A DNA stretch of 64,000 nt from Viola odorata (taxonomy: Eukaryota > Streptophyta > Magnoliopsida > Malpighiales > Violaceae). The stretch is from positions 29,544,040-29,608,039 of the forward strand of contig OY829546.1 in assembly GCA_963691705.1 (NCBI GenBank). The letters are read 5' to 3'. Under the pieces are notes generated by a model. The model saw nothing but the letters and a program-made list of their open reading frames with translations. It was not told where the DNA came from and did no database searches. A program made the translations under genes and the position numbers. Each line of letters begins with the position of its first letter. Position 1 is the first letter of the stretch. This document shows, piece after piece, positions 1 to 9,900 of this stretch.

Positions 1-130
1 AAATAGATAATTCCTAAATAAATAATTCCAAAATAAATAATCCCTAAATAAATAATCCCTAAATAAGCCAAAACTCTATATAGTAATTAAAAATACATAA
101 AATAGGAAATATTAATCCATACCCTCCTTT

Positions 131-164
131 GCCAAACCCTAGTCGTCGCCAAACCCTAGCCGAC
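131..164 (+). promoter_or_regulatory. Tandem 17-bp repeat carrying two telo-boxes (AAACCCTAG)
   Basis: Two 17-mers, GCCAAACCCTAGTCGTC and GCCAAACCCTAGCCGAC, lie head to tail. Each holds the plant telo-box AAACCCTA, at 134-141 and 151-158. In plants, telo-boxes occur in promoters of growth-related genes and are bound by TRB-type Myb proteins, which can recruit Polycomb complexes. Here the pair recurs in every monomer, so the array holds over 100 sites. In copy 15 the first box is damaged by T at 16290. They are isolated octamers and not telomeric repeat tracts. Confidence 0.75.
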
Positions 165-165
165 T

Positions 166-207
166 TGGGCTTTCTGGTGCGCCTATGCGTGCGCGCTGCT
201 TGGCCCA
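166..207. promoter_or_regulatory. Two site II-type motifs (TGGGCT on plus, TGGGCC on minus)
   Basis: TGGGCT lies at 166-171 on the plus strand and TGGGCC at 207-202 on the minus strand, 24-41 bp from the nearest telo-box. Site II elements (TGGGCY) paired with telo-boxes are a known arrangement in promoters of plant ribosomal-protein and cell-cycle genes, where TCP factors bind. Their co-occurrence is visible in the sequence; binding is inferred. The motifs recur every 1154 bp. Confidence 0.5.
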
Positions 208-218
208 CGCGGCTTGCG

Positions 219-233
219 ATACGAGGATCGTAT
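219..233. repeat. Short hairpin, ATACGA / TCGTAT with 3-nt loop
   Basis: ATACGA at 219-224 is the reverse complement of TCGTAT at 228-233, separated by GGA. It lies within 3 bp of the polypurine tract, exactly where the proposed LTR would begin, in a CpG-rich patch (about 143-230). It could be part of LTR end structure or simply a small palindrome. It is unchanged in all copies I inspected. Confidence 0.6.
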
Positions 234-541
234 GATCCCCTCCCTCTTATCAAAGGTTCGCCCTCGAATCTCATTCTGCATAGGGGTTGTATCGCAATCC
301 CTCTTAGCATCAAGCCTTGCTTCTGCCATCTTTATTCACCTAAATCAAACTTAACACAAGAAAGTGGAAATCTATTTTCGGCGAACACAGTTTAGTAAAC
401 CAAGCACAACTTTTGATTCCGATGTCCGAATTGCTTGATTCTTCTTGATTTAGATTCCTAACAGATAGGGCTTTCCAAGGAACTAAGATTCACTGAAATT
501 GGACTCCAATAGGTATGTATTGAAATATGATTTCGAGACTA

Positions 542-654
542 ACACTTTTGTGGACTGTTTTTGTGACTCTTTTGTGACTCTTCTCGTGACTTAAATAAAA
601 GACTCAAAATAGAAAAGTAATGACACTTTGGTGGACTGATTTTGTGACTCTAAT
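542..654. repeat. Imperfect 32-bp direct duplication with an 11-bp sub-repeat
   Basis: The segments 542-573 and 623-654 match at about 28 of 32 bases (both contain GTGGACTG and TTTTGTGACTCT), with starts 81 bp apart. Within the first, TTGTGACTCTT is repeated in tandem with an 11-bp period and a third degraded copy. The result is several GTGACTC motifs in about 110 bp. The duplication is older than the satellite because it is present, equally diverged, in all monomers. I see no further feature in the surrounding 345-800 interval. Confidence 0.8.
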
Positions 655-807
655 TGACACAACGACAAAAGTAAAGGATAGTTACCAAACTTGAATGCCT
701 TGAGCTCCGCTACTAACTGATAAGGCTCCAGTCGCCTAGAGACTTAGTAATGAAATTGTGATCTAGTTCAAAGCTTGGATTTCGAATGCGGAAACATAAC
801 TCAAAGA

Positions 808-914
808 AAACCGTGAAACTCCAACACTGAGAGCTCTTGGCACTTCACGTCGAATCCCTTGAGGTTCTTGTGTCAAACCGATGAATCTCCAAGACTGGGT
901 ACTCTTGGCAATTC
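808..914. repeat. Imperfect 40-bp direct duplication in the U5/leader-like part
   Basis: The segments 808-846 and 875-914 align at about 34 of 40 positions with one single-base indel; both start AAACCG and contain GCTCTTGGCA (class I form). Their starts are 67 bp apart. Because all monomers carry both halves, the duplication predates amplification. It falls in the part I interpret as U5 or untranslated leader. The rest of 915-1070 holds nothing I recognise beyond the sequence leading to the AATAAA. Confidence 0.8.
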
Positions 915-1073
915 AAAGACGAATGACTCAATAGATAGCAACATCGGGCTTTACTTGTGGCTACTCTCAGCTTGCGATACTAGGAATAGAACAAGGTTCC
1001 AAAGGAACGGTTTATGAGGACGCACCTCTCAAAGACAAAGTCTCGTTCTTTTTCCAAAAATATCATAGATTAT

Positions 1074-1079
1074 TTTATT
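1074..1079 (-). terminator. Polyadenylation signal AATAAA on the minus strand, one per monomer
   Basis: The plus strand reads TTTATT, so the minus strand has AATAAA 15 bp after the TATA-like box. This close coupling of TATA and poly(A) signal is seen in short plant R regions of LTR retrotransposons. The hexamer alone is weak evidence in AT-rich DNA; its place in the layout is what supports it. Another AATAAA occurs on the minus strand at 331-336, without such context. Confidence 0.4.
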
Positions 1080-1093
1080 CATACGGCAAGGCC

Positions 1094-1101
1094 TTTAAAT
1101 A
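1094..1101 (-). promoter_or_regulatory. TATA-like box, TATTTAAA, one per monomer
   Basis: The plus strand reads TTTAAATA inside GGCCTTTAAATAGGC, giving CCTATTTAAAGGCC on the minus strand, a form common in plant LTR promoters. It lies between the 15-bp minisatellite and an AATAAA about 15 bp further on. Transcription would be expected to start some 25-35 bp beyond it, near 1060-1070. The context is conserved in every copy I checked. Confidence 0.5.
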
Positions 1102-1124
1102 GGCTAGGAAAATTACAAACTTAG

Positions 1125-1219
1125 AAATAAATAATTCCTAAACAGATAATTCCTAAATAGATAATTCCTAAATAAATAATTCCAAAATAAATAATCCCTA
1201 AATAAATAATCCCTAAATA
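1125..1219. repeat. 15-bp AT-rich minisatellite inside the monomer (copy 1/2 junction as example)
   Basis: Six consecutive 15-mers of the form AAATAAATAATTCCT occur here, followed by a broken seventh. Unit 2 reads AAACAGATAATTCCT, unit 3 AAATAGATAATTCCT, unit 4 ends TTCCA in copies 2-4 and 8 but TTCCT elsewhere, and units 5-6 end TCCCT. The same block recurs in every monomer. On the minus strand it sits between the telo-boxes and the TATA-like box, inside the proposed U3. It is the only length-variable part of the monomer seen in the window. Confidence 0.95.
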
Positions 1220-1389
1220 AGCCAAAACTCTATATAGTAATTAAAAATACATAAAATAGGAAATATTAATCCATACCCTCCTTTGCCAAACCCTAGTCGT
1301 CGCCAAACCCTAGCCGACTTGGGCTTTCTGGTGCGCCTATGCGTGCGCGCTGCTTGGCCCACGCGGCTTGCGATACGAGGATCGTATGA

Positions 1390-1402
1390 TCCCCTCCCTC
1401 TT
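1390..1402 (-). other. Polypurine-tract-like sequence (AAGAGGGAGGGGA on the minus strand)
   Basis: A 13-nt uninterrupted purine run on the minus strand lies directly before the U3-like block. In LTR retrotransposons such a tract primes plus-strand DNA synthesis and abuts the 3' LTR. The bases that follow read TCATACGATCC on the minus strand, where a canonical LTR would start with TG. Either the first dinucleotide has mutated or the true start is a few bases away. The tract is present once in every monomer, the first time at 236-248. Confidence 0.55.
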
Positions 1403-1424
1403 ATCAAAGGTTCGCCCTCGAATC
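1397..1424 (-). pseudogene. Decayed 3' end of a Ty3/gypsy-like pol frame overlapping the polypurine tract
   Basis: On the minus strand the frame TCG AGG GCG AAC CTT, followed by two stop codons and then GAG GGA GGG GAT CAT ACG, reads S-R-A-N-L, stop, stop, E-G-G-D-H-T. It continues a little beyond the listed interval into the U3-like block. The pattern S-R-x-N-L-x-x-E-G-G-x-D/H-x is, as I recall it, typical of the last residues of plant Ty3/gypsy polyproteins, where codons overlap the polypurine tract. The match is short and contains stops, so it is a relic at best. It supports the origin of the monomer rather than any present function. Confidence 0.4.
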
Positions 1425-4400
1425 TCATTCTGCATAGGGGTTGTATCGCAATCCCTCTTAGCATCAAGCCTTGCTTCTGCCATCTTTATTCACCTAAATC
1501 AAACTTAACACAAGAAAGTGGAAATCTATTTTCGGCGAACACAGTTTAGTAAACCAAGCACAACTTTTGATTCCGATGTCCGAATTGCTTGATTCTTCTT
1601 GATTTAGATTCCTAACAGATAGGGCTTTCCAAGGAACTAAGATTCACTGAAATTGGACTCCAATAGGTATGTATTGAAATATGATTTCGAGACTAACACT
1701 TTTGTGGACTGTTTTTGTGACTCTTTTGTGACTCTTCTCGTGACTTAAATAAAAGACTCAAAATAGAAAAGTAATGACACTTTGGTGGACTGATTTTGTG
1801 ACTCTAATTGACACAACGACAAAAGTAAAGGATAGTTACCAAACTTGAATGCCTTGAGCTCCGCTACTAACTGATAAGGCTCCAGTCGCCTAGAGACTTA
1901 GTAATGAAATTGTGATCTAGTTCAAAGCTTGGATTTCGAATGCGGAAACATAACTCAAAGAAAACCGTGAAACTCCAACACTGAGAGCTCTTGGCACTTC
2001 ACGTCGAATCCCTTGAGGTTCTTGTGTCAAACCGATGAATCTCCAAGACTGGGTGCTCTTGGCAATTCAAAGACGAATGACTCAATAGATAGCAACATCG
2101 GGCTTTACTTGTGGCTACTCTCAGCTTGCGATACTAGGAATAGAACAAGGTTCCAAAGGAACGGTTTATGAGGACGCACCTCTCAAAGACAAAGTCTCGT
2201 TCTTTTTCCAAAAATATCATAGATTATTTTATTCATACGGCAAGGCCTTTAAATAGGCTAGGAAAATTACAAACTTAGAAATAAATAATTCCTAAACAGA
2301 TAATTCCTAAATAGATAATTCCTAAATAAATAATTCCAAAATAAATAATCCCTAAATAAATAATCCCTAAATAAGCCAAAACTCTATATAGTCATTAAAA
2401 ATACATAAAATAGGAAATATTAATCCATACCCTCCTTTGCCAAACCCTAGTCGTCGCCAAACCCTAGCCGACTTGGGCTTTCTGGTGCGCCTATGCGTGC
2501 GCGCTGCTTGGCCCACGCGGCTTGCGATACGAGGATCGTATGATCCCCTCCCTCTTATCAAAGGTTCGCCCTCGAATCTCATTCTGCATAGGGGTTGTAT
2601 CGCAATCCCTCTTAGCATCAAGCCTTGCTTCTGCCATCTTTATTCACCTAAATCAAACTTAACACAAGAAAGTGGAAATCTATTTTCGGCGAACACAGTT
2701 TAGTAAACCAAGCACAACTTTTGATTCCGATGTCCGAATTGCTTGATTCTTCTTGATTTAGATTCCTAACAGATAGGGCTTTCCAAGGAACTAAGATTCA
2801 CTGAAATTGGACTCCAATAGGTATGTATTGAAATATGATTTCGAGACTAACACTTTTGTGGACTGTTTTTGTGACTCTTTTGTGACTCTTCTCGTGACTT
2901 AAATAAAAGACTCAAAATAGAAAAGTAATGACACTTTGGTGGACTGATTTTGTGACTCTAATTGACACAACGACAAAAGTAAAGGATAGTTACCAAACTT
3001 GAATGCCTTGAGCTCCGCTACTAACTGATAAGGCTCCAGTCGCCTAGAGACTTAGTAATGAAATTGTGATCTAGTTCAAAACTTGGATTTCGAATGCGGA
3101 AACATAACTCAAAGAAAACCGTGAAACTCCAACACTGAGAGCTCTTGGCACTTCACGTCGAATCCCTTGAGGTTCTTGTGTCAAACCGATGAATCTCCAA
3201 GACTGGGTGCTCTTGGCAATTCAAAGACGAATGACTCAATAGATAGCAACATCGGGCTTTACTTGTGGCTACTCTCAGCTTGCGATACTAGGAATAGAAC
3301 AAGGTTCCAAAGGAACGGTTTATGAGGACACACCTCTCAAAGACAAAGTCTCGTTCTTTTTCCAAAAATATCATAGATTATTTTATTCATACGGCAAGGC
3401 CTTTAAATAGGCTAGGAAAATTACAAACTTAGAAATAAATAATTCCTAAACAGATAATTCCTAAATAGATAATTCCTAAATAAATAATTCCAAAATAAAT
3501 AATCCCTAAATAAATAATCCCTAAATAAGCCAAAACTCTATATAGTAATTAAAAATACATAAAATAGGAAATATTAATCCATACCCTCCTTTGCCAAACC
3601 CTAGTCGTCGCCAAACCCTAGCCGACTTGGGCTTTCTGGTGCGCCTATGCGTGCGCGCTGCTTGGCCCACGCGGCTTGCGATACGAGGATCGTATGATCC
3701 CCTCCCTCTTATCAAAGGTTCGCCCTCGAATCTCATTCTGCATAGGGGTTGTATCGCAATCCCTCTTAGCATCAAGCCTTGCTTCTGCCATCTTTATTCA
3801 CCTAAATCAAGCTTAACACAACAAAGTGGAAATCTATTTTCGGCGAACACAGTTTAGTAAACCAAGCACAACTTTTGATTCCGATGTCCGAATTGCTTGA
3901 TTCTTCTTGATTTAGATTCCTAACAGATAGGGCTTTCCAAGGAACTAAGATTCATTGAAATTGGACTCCAATAGGTATGTATTGAAATATGATTTCGAGA
4001 CTAACACTTTTGTGGACTGTTTTTGTGACTCTTTTGTGACTCTTCTCGTGACTTAAATAAAAGACTCAAAATAGAAAAGTAATGACACTTTGGTGGACTG
4101 ATTTTGTGACTCTAATTGACACAACGACAAAAGTAAAGGATAGTTACCAAACTTGAATGCCTTGAGCTCCGCTACTAACTGATAAGGCTCCAGTCGCCTA
4201 GAGACTTAGTAATGAAATTGTCATCTAGTTCAAAGCTTGGATTTCGAATGCGGAAACATAACTCAAAGAAAACCGTGAAACTCCAACACTGAGAGCTCTT
4301 GGCACTTCACGTCGAATCCCTTGAGGTTCTTGTGTCAAACCGATGAATCTCCAAGACTGGGTGCTCTTGGCAATTCAAAGACGAATGACTCAATAGATAG

Positions 4401-6924
4401 CAACATCGGGCTTTACTTGTGGCTACTCTCAGCTTGCGATACTAGGAATAGAACAAGGTTCCAAAGGAACGGTTTATGAGGACGCACCTCTCAAAGACAA
4501 AGTCTCGTTCTTTTTCCAAAAATATCATAGATTATTTTATTCATACGGCAAGGCCTTTAAATAGGCTAGGAAAATTACAAACTTAGAAATAAATAATTCC
4601 TAAACAGATAATTCCTAAATAGATAATTCCTAAATAAATAATTCCTAAATAAATAATCCCTAAATAAATAACCCCTAAATAAGCCAAAACTCTATATAGT
4701 AATTAAAAATACATAAAATAGGAAATATTAATCCATACCCTCCTTTGCCAAACCCTAGTCGTCGCCAAACCCTAGCCGACTTGGGCTTTCTGGTGCGCCT
4801 ATGCGTGCGCGCTGCTTGGCCCACGCGGCTTGCGATACGAGGATCGTATGATCCCCTCCCTCTTATCAAAGGTTCGCCCTCGAATCTCATTCTGCATAGG
4901 GGTTGTATCGCAATCCCTCTTAGCATCAAGCCTTGCTTCTGCCATCTTTATTCACCTAAATCAAACTTAACACAAGAAAGTGGAAATCTATTTTCGGCGA
5001 ACACAGTTTAGTAAACCAAGCACAACTTTTGATTCCGATGTCCGAATTGCTTGATTCTTCTTGATTTAGATTCCTAACAGATAGGGCTTTCCAAGGAACT
5101 AAGATTCACTGAAATTGGACTCCAATAGGTATGTATTGAAATATGATTTCGAGACTAACACTTTTGTGGACTGTTTTTGTGACTCTTTTGTGACTCTTCT
5201 CGTGACTTAAATAAAAGACTCAAAATAGAAAAGTAATGACACTTTGGTGGACTGATTTTGTGACTCTAATTGACACAACGACAAAAGTAAAGGATAGTTA
5301 CCAAACTTGAATGCCTTGAGCTCCGCTACTAACTGATAAGGCTCCAGTCGCCTAGAGACTTAGTAATGAAATTGTGATCTAGTTCAAAGCTTGGATTTCG
5401 AATGCGGAAACATAACTCAAAGAAAACCGTGAAACTCCAACACTGAGAGCTCTTGGCACTTCACGTCGAATCCCTTGAGGTTCTTGTGTCAAACCGATGA
5501 ATCTCCAAGACTGGGTGCTCTTGGCAATTCAAAGACGAATGACTCAATAGATAGCAACATCGGGCTTTACTTGTGGCTACTCTCAGCTTGCGATACTAGG
5601 AATAGAACAAGGTTCCAAAGGAACGGTTTATGAGGACGCACCTCTCAAAGACAAAGTCTCGTTCTTTTTCCAAAAATATCATAGATTATTTTATTCATAC
5701 GGCAAGGCCTTTAAATAGGCTAGGAAAATTACAAACTTAGAAATAAATAATTCCTAAACAGATAATTCCTAAATAGATAATTCCTAAATAAATAATTCCT
5801 AAATAAATAATCCCTAAATAAATAACCCCTAAATAAGCCAAAACTCTATATAGTAATTAAAAATACATAAAATAGGAAATATTAATCCATACCCTCCTTT
5901 GCCAAACCCTAGTCGTCGCCAAACCCTAGCCGACTTGGGCTTTCTGGTGCGCCTATGCGTGCGCGCTGCTTGGCCCACGCGGCTTGCGATACGAGGATCG
6001 TATGATCCCCTCCCTCTTATCAAAGGTTCGCCCTCGAATCTCATTCTGCATAGGGGTTGTATCGCAATCCCTCTTAGCATCAAGCCTTGCTTCTGCCATC
6101 TTTATTCACCTAAATCAAACTTAACACAAGAAAGTGGAAATCTATTTTCGGCGAACACAGTTTAGTAAACCAAGCACAACTTTTGATTCCGATGTCCGAA
6201 TTGCTTGATTCTTCTTGATTTAGATTCCTAACAGATAGGGCTTTCCAAGGAACTAAGATTCACTGAAATTGGACTCCAATAGGTATGTATTGAAATATGA
6301 TTTCGAGACTAACACTTTTGTGGACTGTTTTTGTGACTCTTTTGTGACTCTTCTCGTGACTTAAATAAAAGACTCAAAATAGAAAAGTAATGACACTTTG
6401 GTGGACTGATTTTGTGACTCTAATTGACACAACGACAAAAGTAAAGGATAGTTACCAAACTTGAATGCCTTGAGCTCCGCTACTAACTGATAAGGCTCCA
6501 GTCGCCTAGAGACTTAGTAATGAAATTGTGATCTAGTTCAAAGCTTGGATTTCGAATGCGGAAACATAACTCAAAGAAAACCGTGAAACTCCAACACTGA
6601 GAGCTCTTGGCACTTCACGTCGAATCCCTTGAGGTTCTTGTGTCAAACCGATGAATCTCCAAGACTGGGTGCTCTTGGCAATTCAAAGACGAATGACTCA
6701 ATAGATAGCAACATCGGGCTTTACTTGTGGCTACTCTCAGCTTGCGATACTAGGAATAGAACAAGGTTCCAAAGGAACGGTTTATGAGGACGCACCTCTC
6801 AAAGACAAAGTCTCGTTCTTTTTCCAAAAATATCATAGATTATTTTATTCATACGGCAAGGCCTTTAAATAGGCTAGGAAAATTACAAACTTAGAAATAA
6901 ATAATTCCTAAACAGATAATTCCT

Positions 6925-9900
6925 AAATAGATAATTCCTAAATAAATAATTCCTAAATAAATAATCCCTAAATAAATAATCCCTAAATAAGCCAAAACTC
7001 TATATAGTAATTAAAAATACATAAAATAGGAAATATTAATCCATACCCTCCTTTGCCAAACCCTAGTCGTCGCCAAACCCTAGCCGACTTGGGCTTTCTG
7101 GTGCGCCTATGCGTGCGCTCTGCTTGGCCCACGCGGCTTGCGATACGAGGATCGTATGATCCCCTCCCTCTTATCAAAGGTTCGCCCTCGAATCTCATTC
7201 TGCATAGGGGTTGTATCGCAATCCCTCTTAGCATCAAGCCTTGCTTCTGCCATCTTTATTCACCTTAATCAAACTTAACACAAGAAAGTGGAAATCTATT
7301 TTCGGCGAACACAGTTTAGTAAACCAAGCACAACTTTTGATTCCGATGTCCGAATTGCTTGATTCTTCTTGATTTAGATTCCTAACAGATAGGGCTTTCC
7401 AAGGAGCTAAGATTCACTGAAATTGGACTCCAATAGGTATGTATTGAAATATGATTTCGAGACTAACACTTTTGTGGACTGTTTTTGTGACTCTTTTGTG
7501 ACTCTTCTCGTGACTTAAATAAAAGACTCAAAATAGAAAAGTAATGACACTTTGGTGGACTGATTTTGTGACTCTAATTGACACAACGAAAAAAGTAAAG
7601 GATAGTTACCAAACTTGAACGCCTTGAGCTCCGCTACTAACTGATAAGGCTCCAGTCGCCTAGAGACTTAGCAATGAAATTGTGATCTAGTTCAAAGCTT
7701 GGATTTCGAATGCGGAAACATAACTCAAAGAAAACCGTGAAACTCCAACACTGAGAGCTTTTGGCACTTCACGTCGAATCCCTTGAGGTTCTTGTGTCAA
7801 ACCGATGAATCTCCAAGACTGGGTGCTCTTGGCAATTCAAAGACGAATGACTCAATAGATAGCAACATCGGGCTTTACTTGTGGCTACTCTCAGCTTGCG
7901 ATACTAGGAATAGAACAAGGTTCCAAAGGAACGGTTTATGAGGACGCACCTCTCAAAGACAAAGTCTCGTTCTTTTTCCAAAAATATCATAGATTATTTT
8001 ATTCATACGGCAAGGCCTTTAAATAGGCTAGGAAAATTACAAACTTAGAAATAAATAATTCCTAAACAGATAATTCCTAAATAGATAATTCCTAAATAAA
8101 TAATTCCAAAATAAATAATCCCTAAATAAATAATCCCTAAATAAGCCAAAACTCTATATAGTAATTAAAAATACATAAAATAGGAAATATTAATCCATAC
8201 CCTCCTTTGCCAAACCCTAGTCGTCGCCAAACCCTAGCCGACTTGGGCTTTCTGGTGCGCCTATGCGTGCGCTCTGCTTGGCCCACGCGGCTTGCGATAC
8301 GAGGATCGTATGATCCCCTCCCTCTTATCAAAGGTTCGCCCTCGAATCTCATTCTGCATAGGGGTTGTATCGCAATCCCTCTTAGCATCAAGCCTTGCTT
8401 CTGCCATCTTTATTCACCTTAATCAAACTTAACACAAGAAAGTGGAAATCTATTTTCGGCGAACACAGTTTAGTAAACCAAGCACAACTTTTGATTCCGA
8501 TGTCCGAATTGCTTGATTCTTCTTGATTTAGATTCCTAACAGATAGGGCTTTCCAAGGAACTAAGATTCACTGAAATTGGACTCCAATAGGTATGTATTG
8601 AAATATGATTTCGAGACTAACACTTTTGTGGACTGTTTTTGTGACTCTTTTGTGACTCTTCTCGTGACTTAAATAAAAGACTCAAAATAGAAAAGTAATG
8701 ACACTTTGGTGGACTGATTTTGTGACTCTAATTGACACAACGAAAAAAGTAAAGGATAGTTACCAAACTTGAACGCCTTGAGCTCCGCTACTAACTGATA
8801 AGGCTCCAGTCGCCTAGAGACTTAGCAATGAAATTGTGATCTAGTTCAAAGCTTGGATTTCGAATGCGGAAACATAACTCAAAGAAAACCGTGAAACTCC
8901 AACACTGAGAGCTTTTGGCACTTCACGTCGAATCCCTTGAGGTTCTTGTGTCAAACCGATGAATCTCCAAGACTGGGTGCTCTTGGCAATTCAAAGACGA
9001 ATGACTCAATAGATAGCAACATCGGGCTTTACTTGTGGCTACTCTCAGCTTGCGATACTAGGAATAGAACAAGGTTCCAAAGGAACGGTTTATGAGGACG
9101 CACCTCTCAAAGACAAAGTCTCGTTCTTTTTCCAAAAATATCATAGATTATTTTATTCATACGGCAAGGCCTTTAAATAGGCTAGGAAAATTACAAACTT
9201 AGAAATAAATAATTCCTAAACAGATAATTCCTAAATAGATAATTCCTAAATAAATAATTCCTAAATAAATAATCCCTAAATAAATAATCCCTAAATAAGC
9301 CAAAACTCTATATAGTAATTAAAAATACATAAAATAGGAAATATTAATCCATACCCTCCTTTGCCAAACCCTAGTCGTCGCCAAACCCTAGCCGACTTGG
9401 GCTTTCTGGTGCGCCTATGCGTGCGCTCTGCTTGGCCCACGCGGCTTGCGATACGAGGATCGTATGATCCCCTCCCTCTTATCAAAGGTTCGCCCTCGAA
9501 TCTCATTCTGCATAGGGGTTGTATCGCAATCCCTCTTAGCATCAAGCCTTGCTTCTGCCATCTTTATTCACCTTAATCAAACTTAACACAAGAAAGTGGA
9601 AATCTATTTTCGGCGAACACAGTTTAGTAAACCAAGCACAACTTTTGATTCCGATGTCCGAATTGCTTGATTCTTCTTGATTTAGATTCCTAACAGATAG
9701 GGCTTTCCAAGGAGCTAAGATTCACTGAAATTGGACTCCAATAGGTATGTATTGAAATATGATTTCGAGACTAACACTTTTGTGGACTGTTTTTGTGACT
9801 CTTTTGTGACTCTTCTCGTGACTTAAATAAAAGACTCAAAATAGAAAAGTAATGACACTTTGGTGGACTGATTTTGTGACTCTAATTGACACAACGAAAA

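Larger units (their letters stand above)
1094..1389 (-). promoter_or_regulatory. U3-like promoter block of the LTR-derived monomer (example copy)
   Basis: Read on the minus strand, this block begins just after a 13-nt polypurine tract and runs about 295 bp to a TATTTAAA box. In order it contains a 6-bp-stem hairpin, a TGGGCC site, a second site II core on the opposite strand, two telo-boxes, an AT-rich stretch and the 15-bp minisatellite. This order and size match the U3 part of a plant LTR. It is inferred from layout; no transcript evidence is available. If active, each of the roughly 55 copies could fire in the same direction. The block recurs every 1154 bp. Confidence 0.55.
1..6924 (-). 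repeat. Sub-array of class I monomers (copies 1-6)
   Basis: Six copies share a linked set of bases: G at monomer position 195, A at 342, A at 482, C at 666, T at 696, T at 748 and C at 836. Copies 1-4 also have A at position 30 in the minisatellite, while copies 5-6 have T there plus a C at position 56. Private changes are commoner here than further right. Copy 3 has C at 2393, A at 3081 and A at 3330; copy 4 has G at 3811, C at 3822, T at 3955 and C at 4222. Slightly higher divergence fits an older or less recently homogenised part of the array, possibly nearer an edge, but the window does not show that edge. Confidence 0.93.

Noticed and set aside
134..159. Interstitial telomere repeats
   Set aside because: Only two isolated AAACCCTAG octamer-type motifs occur, 17 bp apart and with non-telomeric bases between them. 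They are telo-boxes and not a telomere tract.
59..313. Minus-strand ORF of 84 codons (62 in copies with A127)
   Set aside because: It crosses the polypurine tract, U3 motifs and AT-rich DNA in a frame different from the pol-like one, has no family resemblance, and loses its last quarter in Y/Z-type monomers.
183..329. Minus-strand ORF of 48 codons starting ATGGCAGAAGCAAGG, possibly a gag start
   Set aside because: The start position would fit a leader-to-gag junction in a deleted element, but 48 codons without a domain are not enough to call a gene.
129..395. Plus-strand ORF of 88 codons (71 in class II), repeated in every monomer
   Set aside because: It runs antisense to another ORF in the same GC-rich patch, has no recognisable domain, and is truncated by a class-fixed stop at position 342. 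It repeats only because the satellite repeats.
709..740. Possible primer-binding site (minus strand GGAGCCTTATCAG, vaguely like an initiator-tRNA-Met site)
   Set aside because: The canonical TGGTATCAGAGC order is not present and no CA dinucleotide marks an LTR end just before it. No convincing primer-binding site was found anywhere in the monomer.
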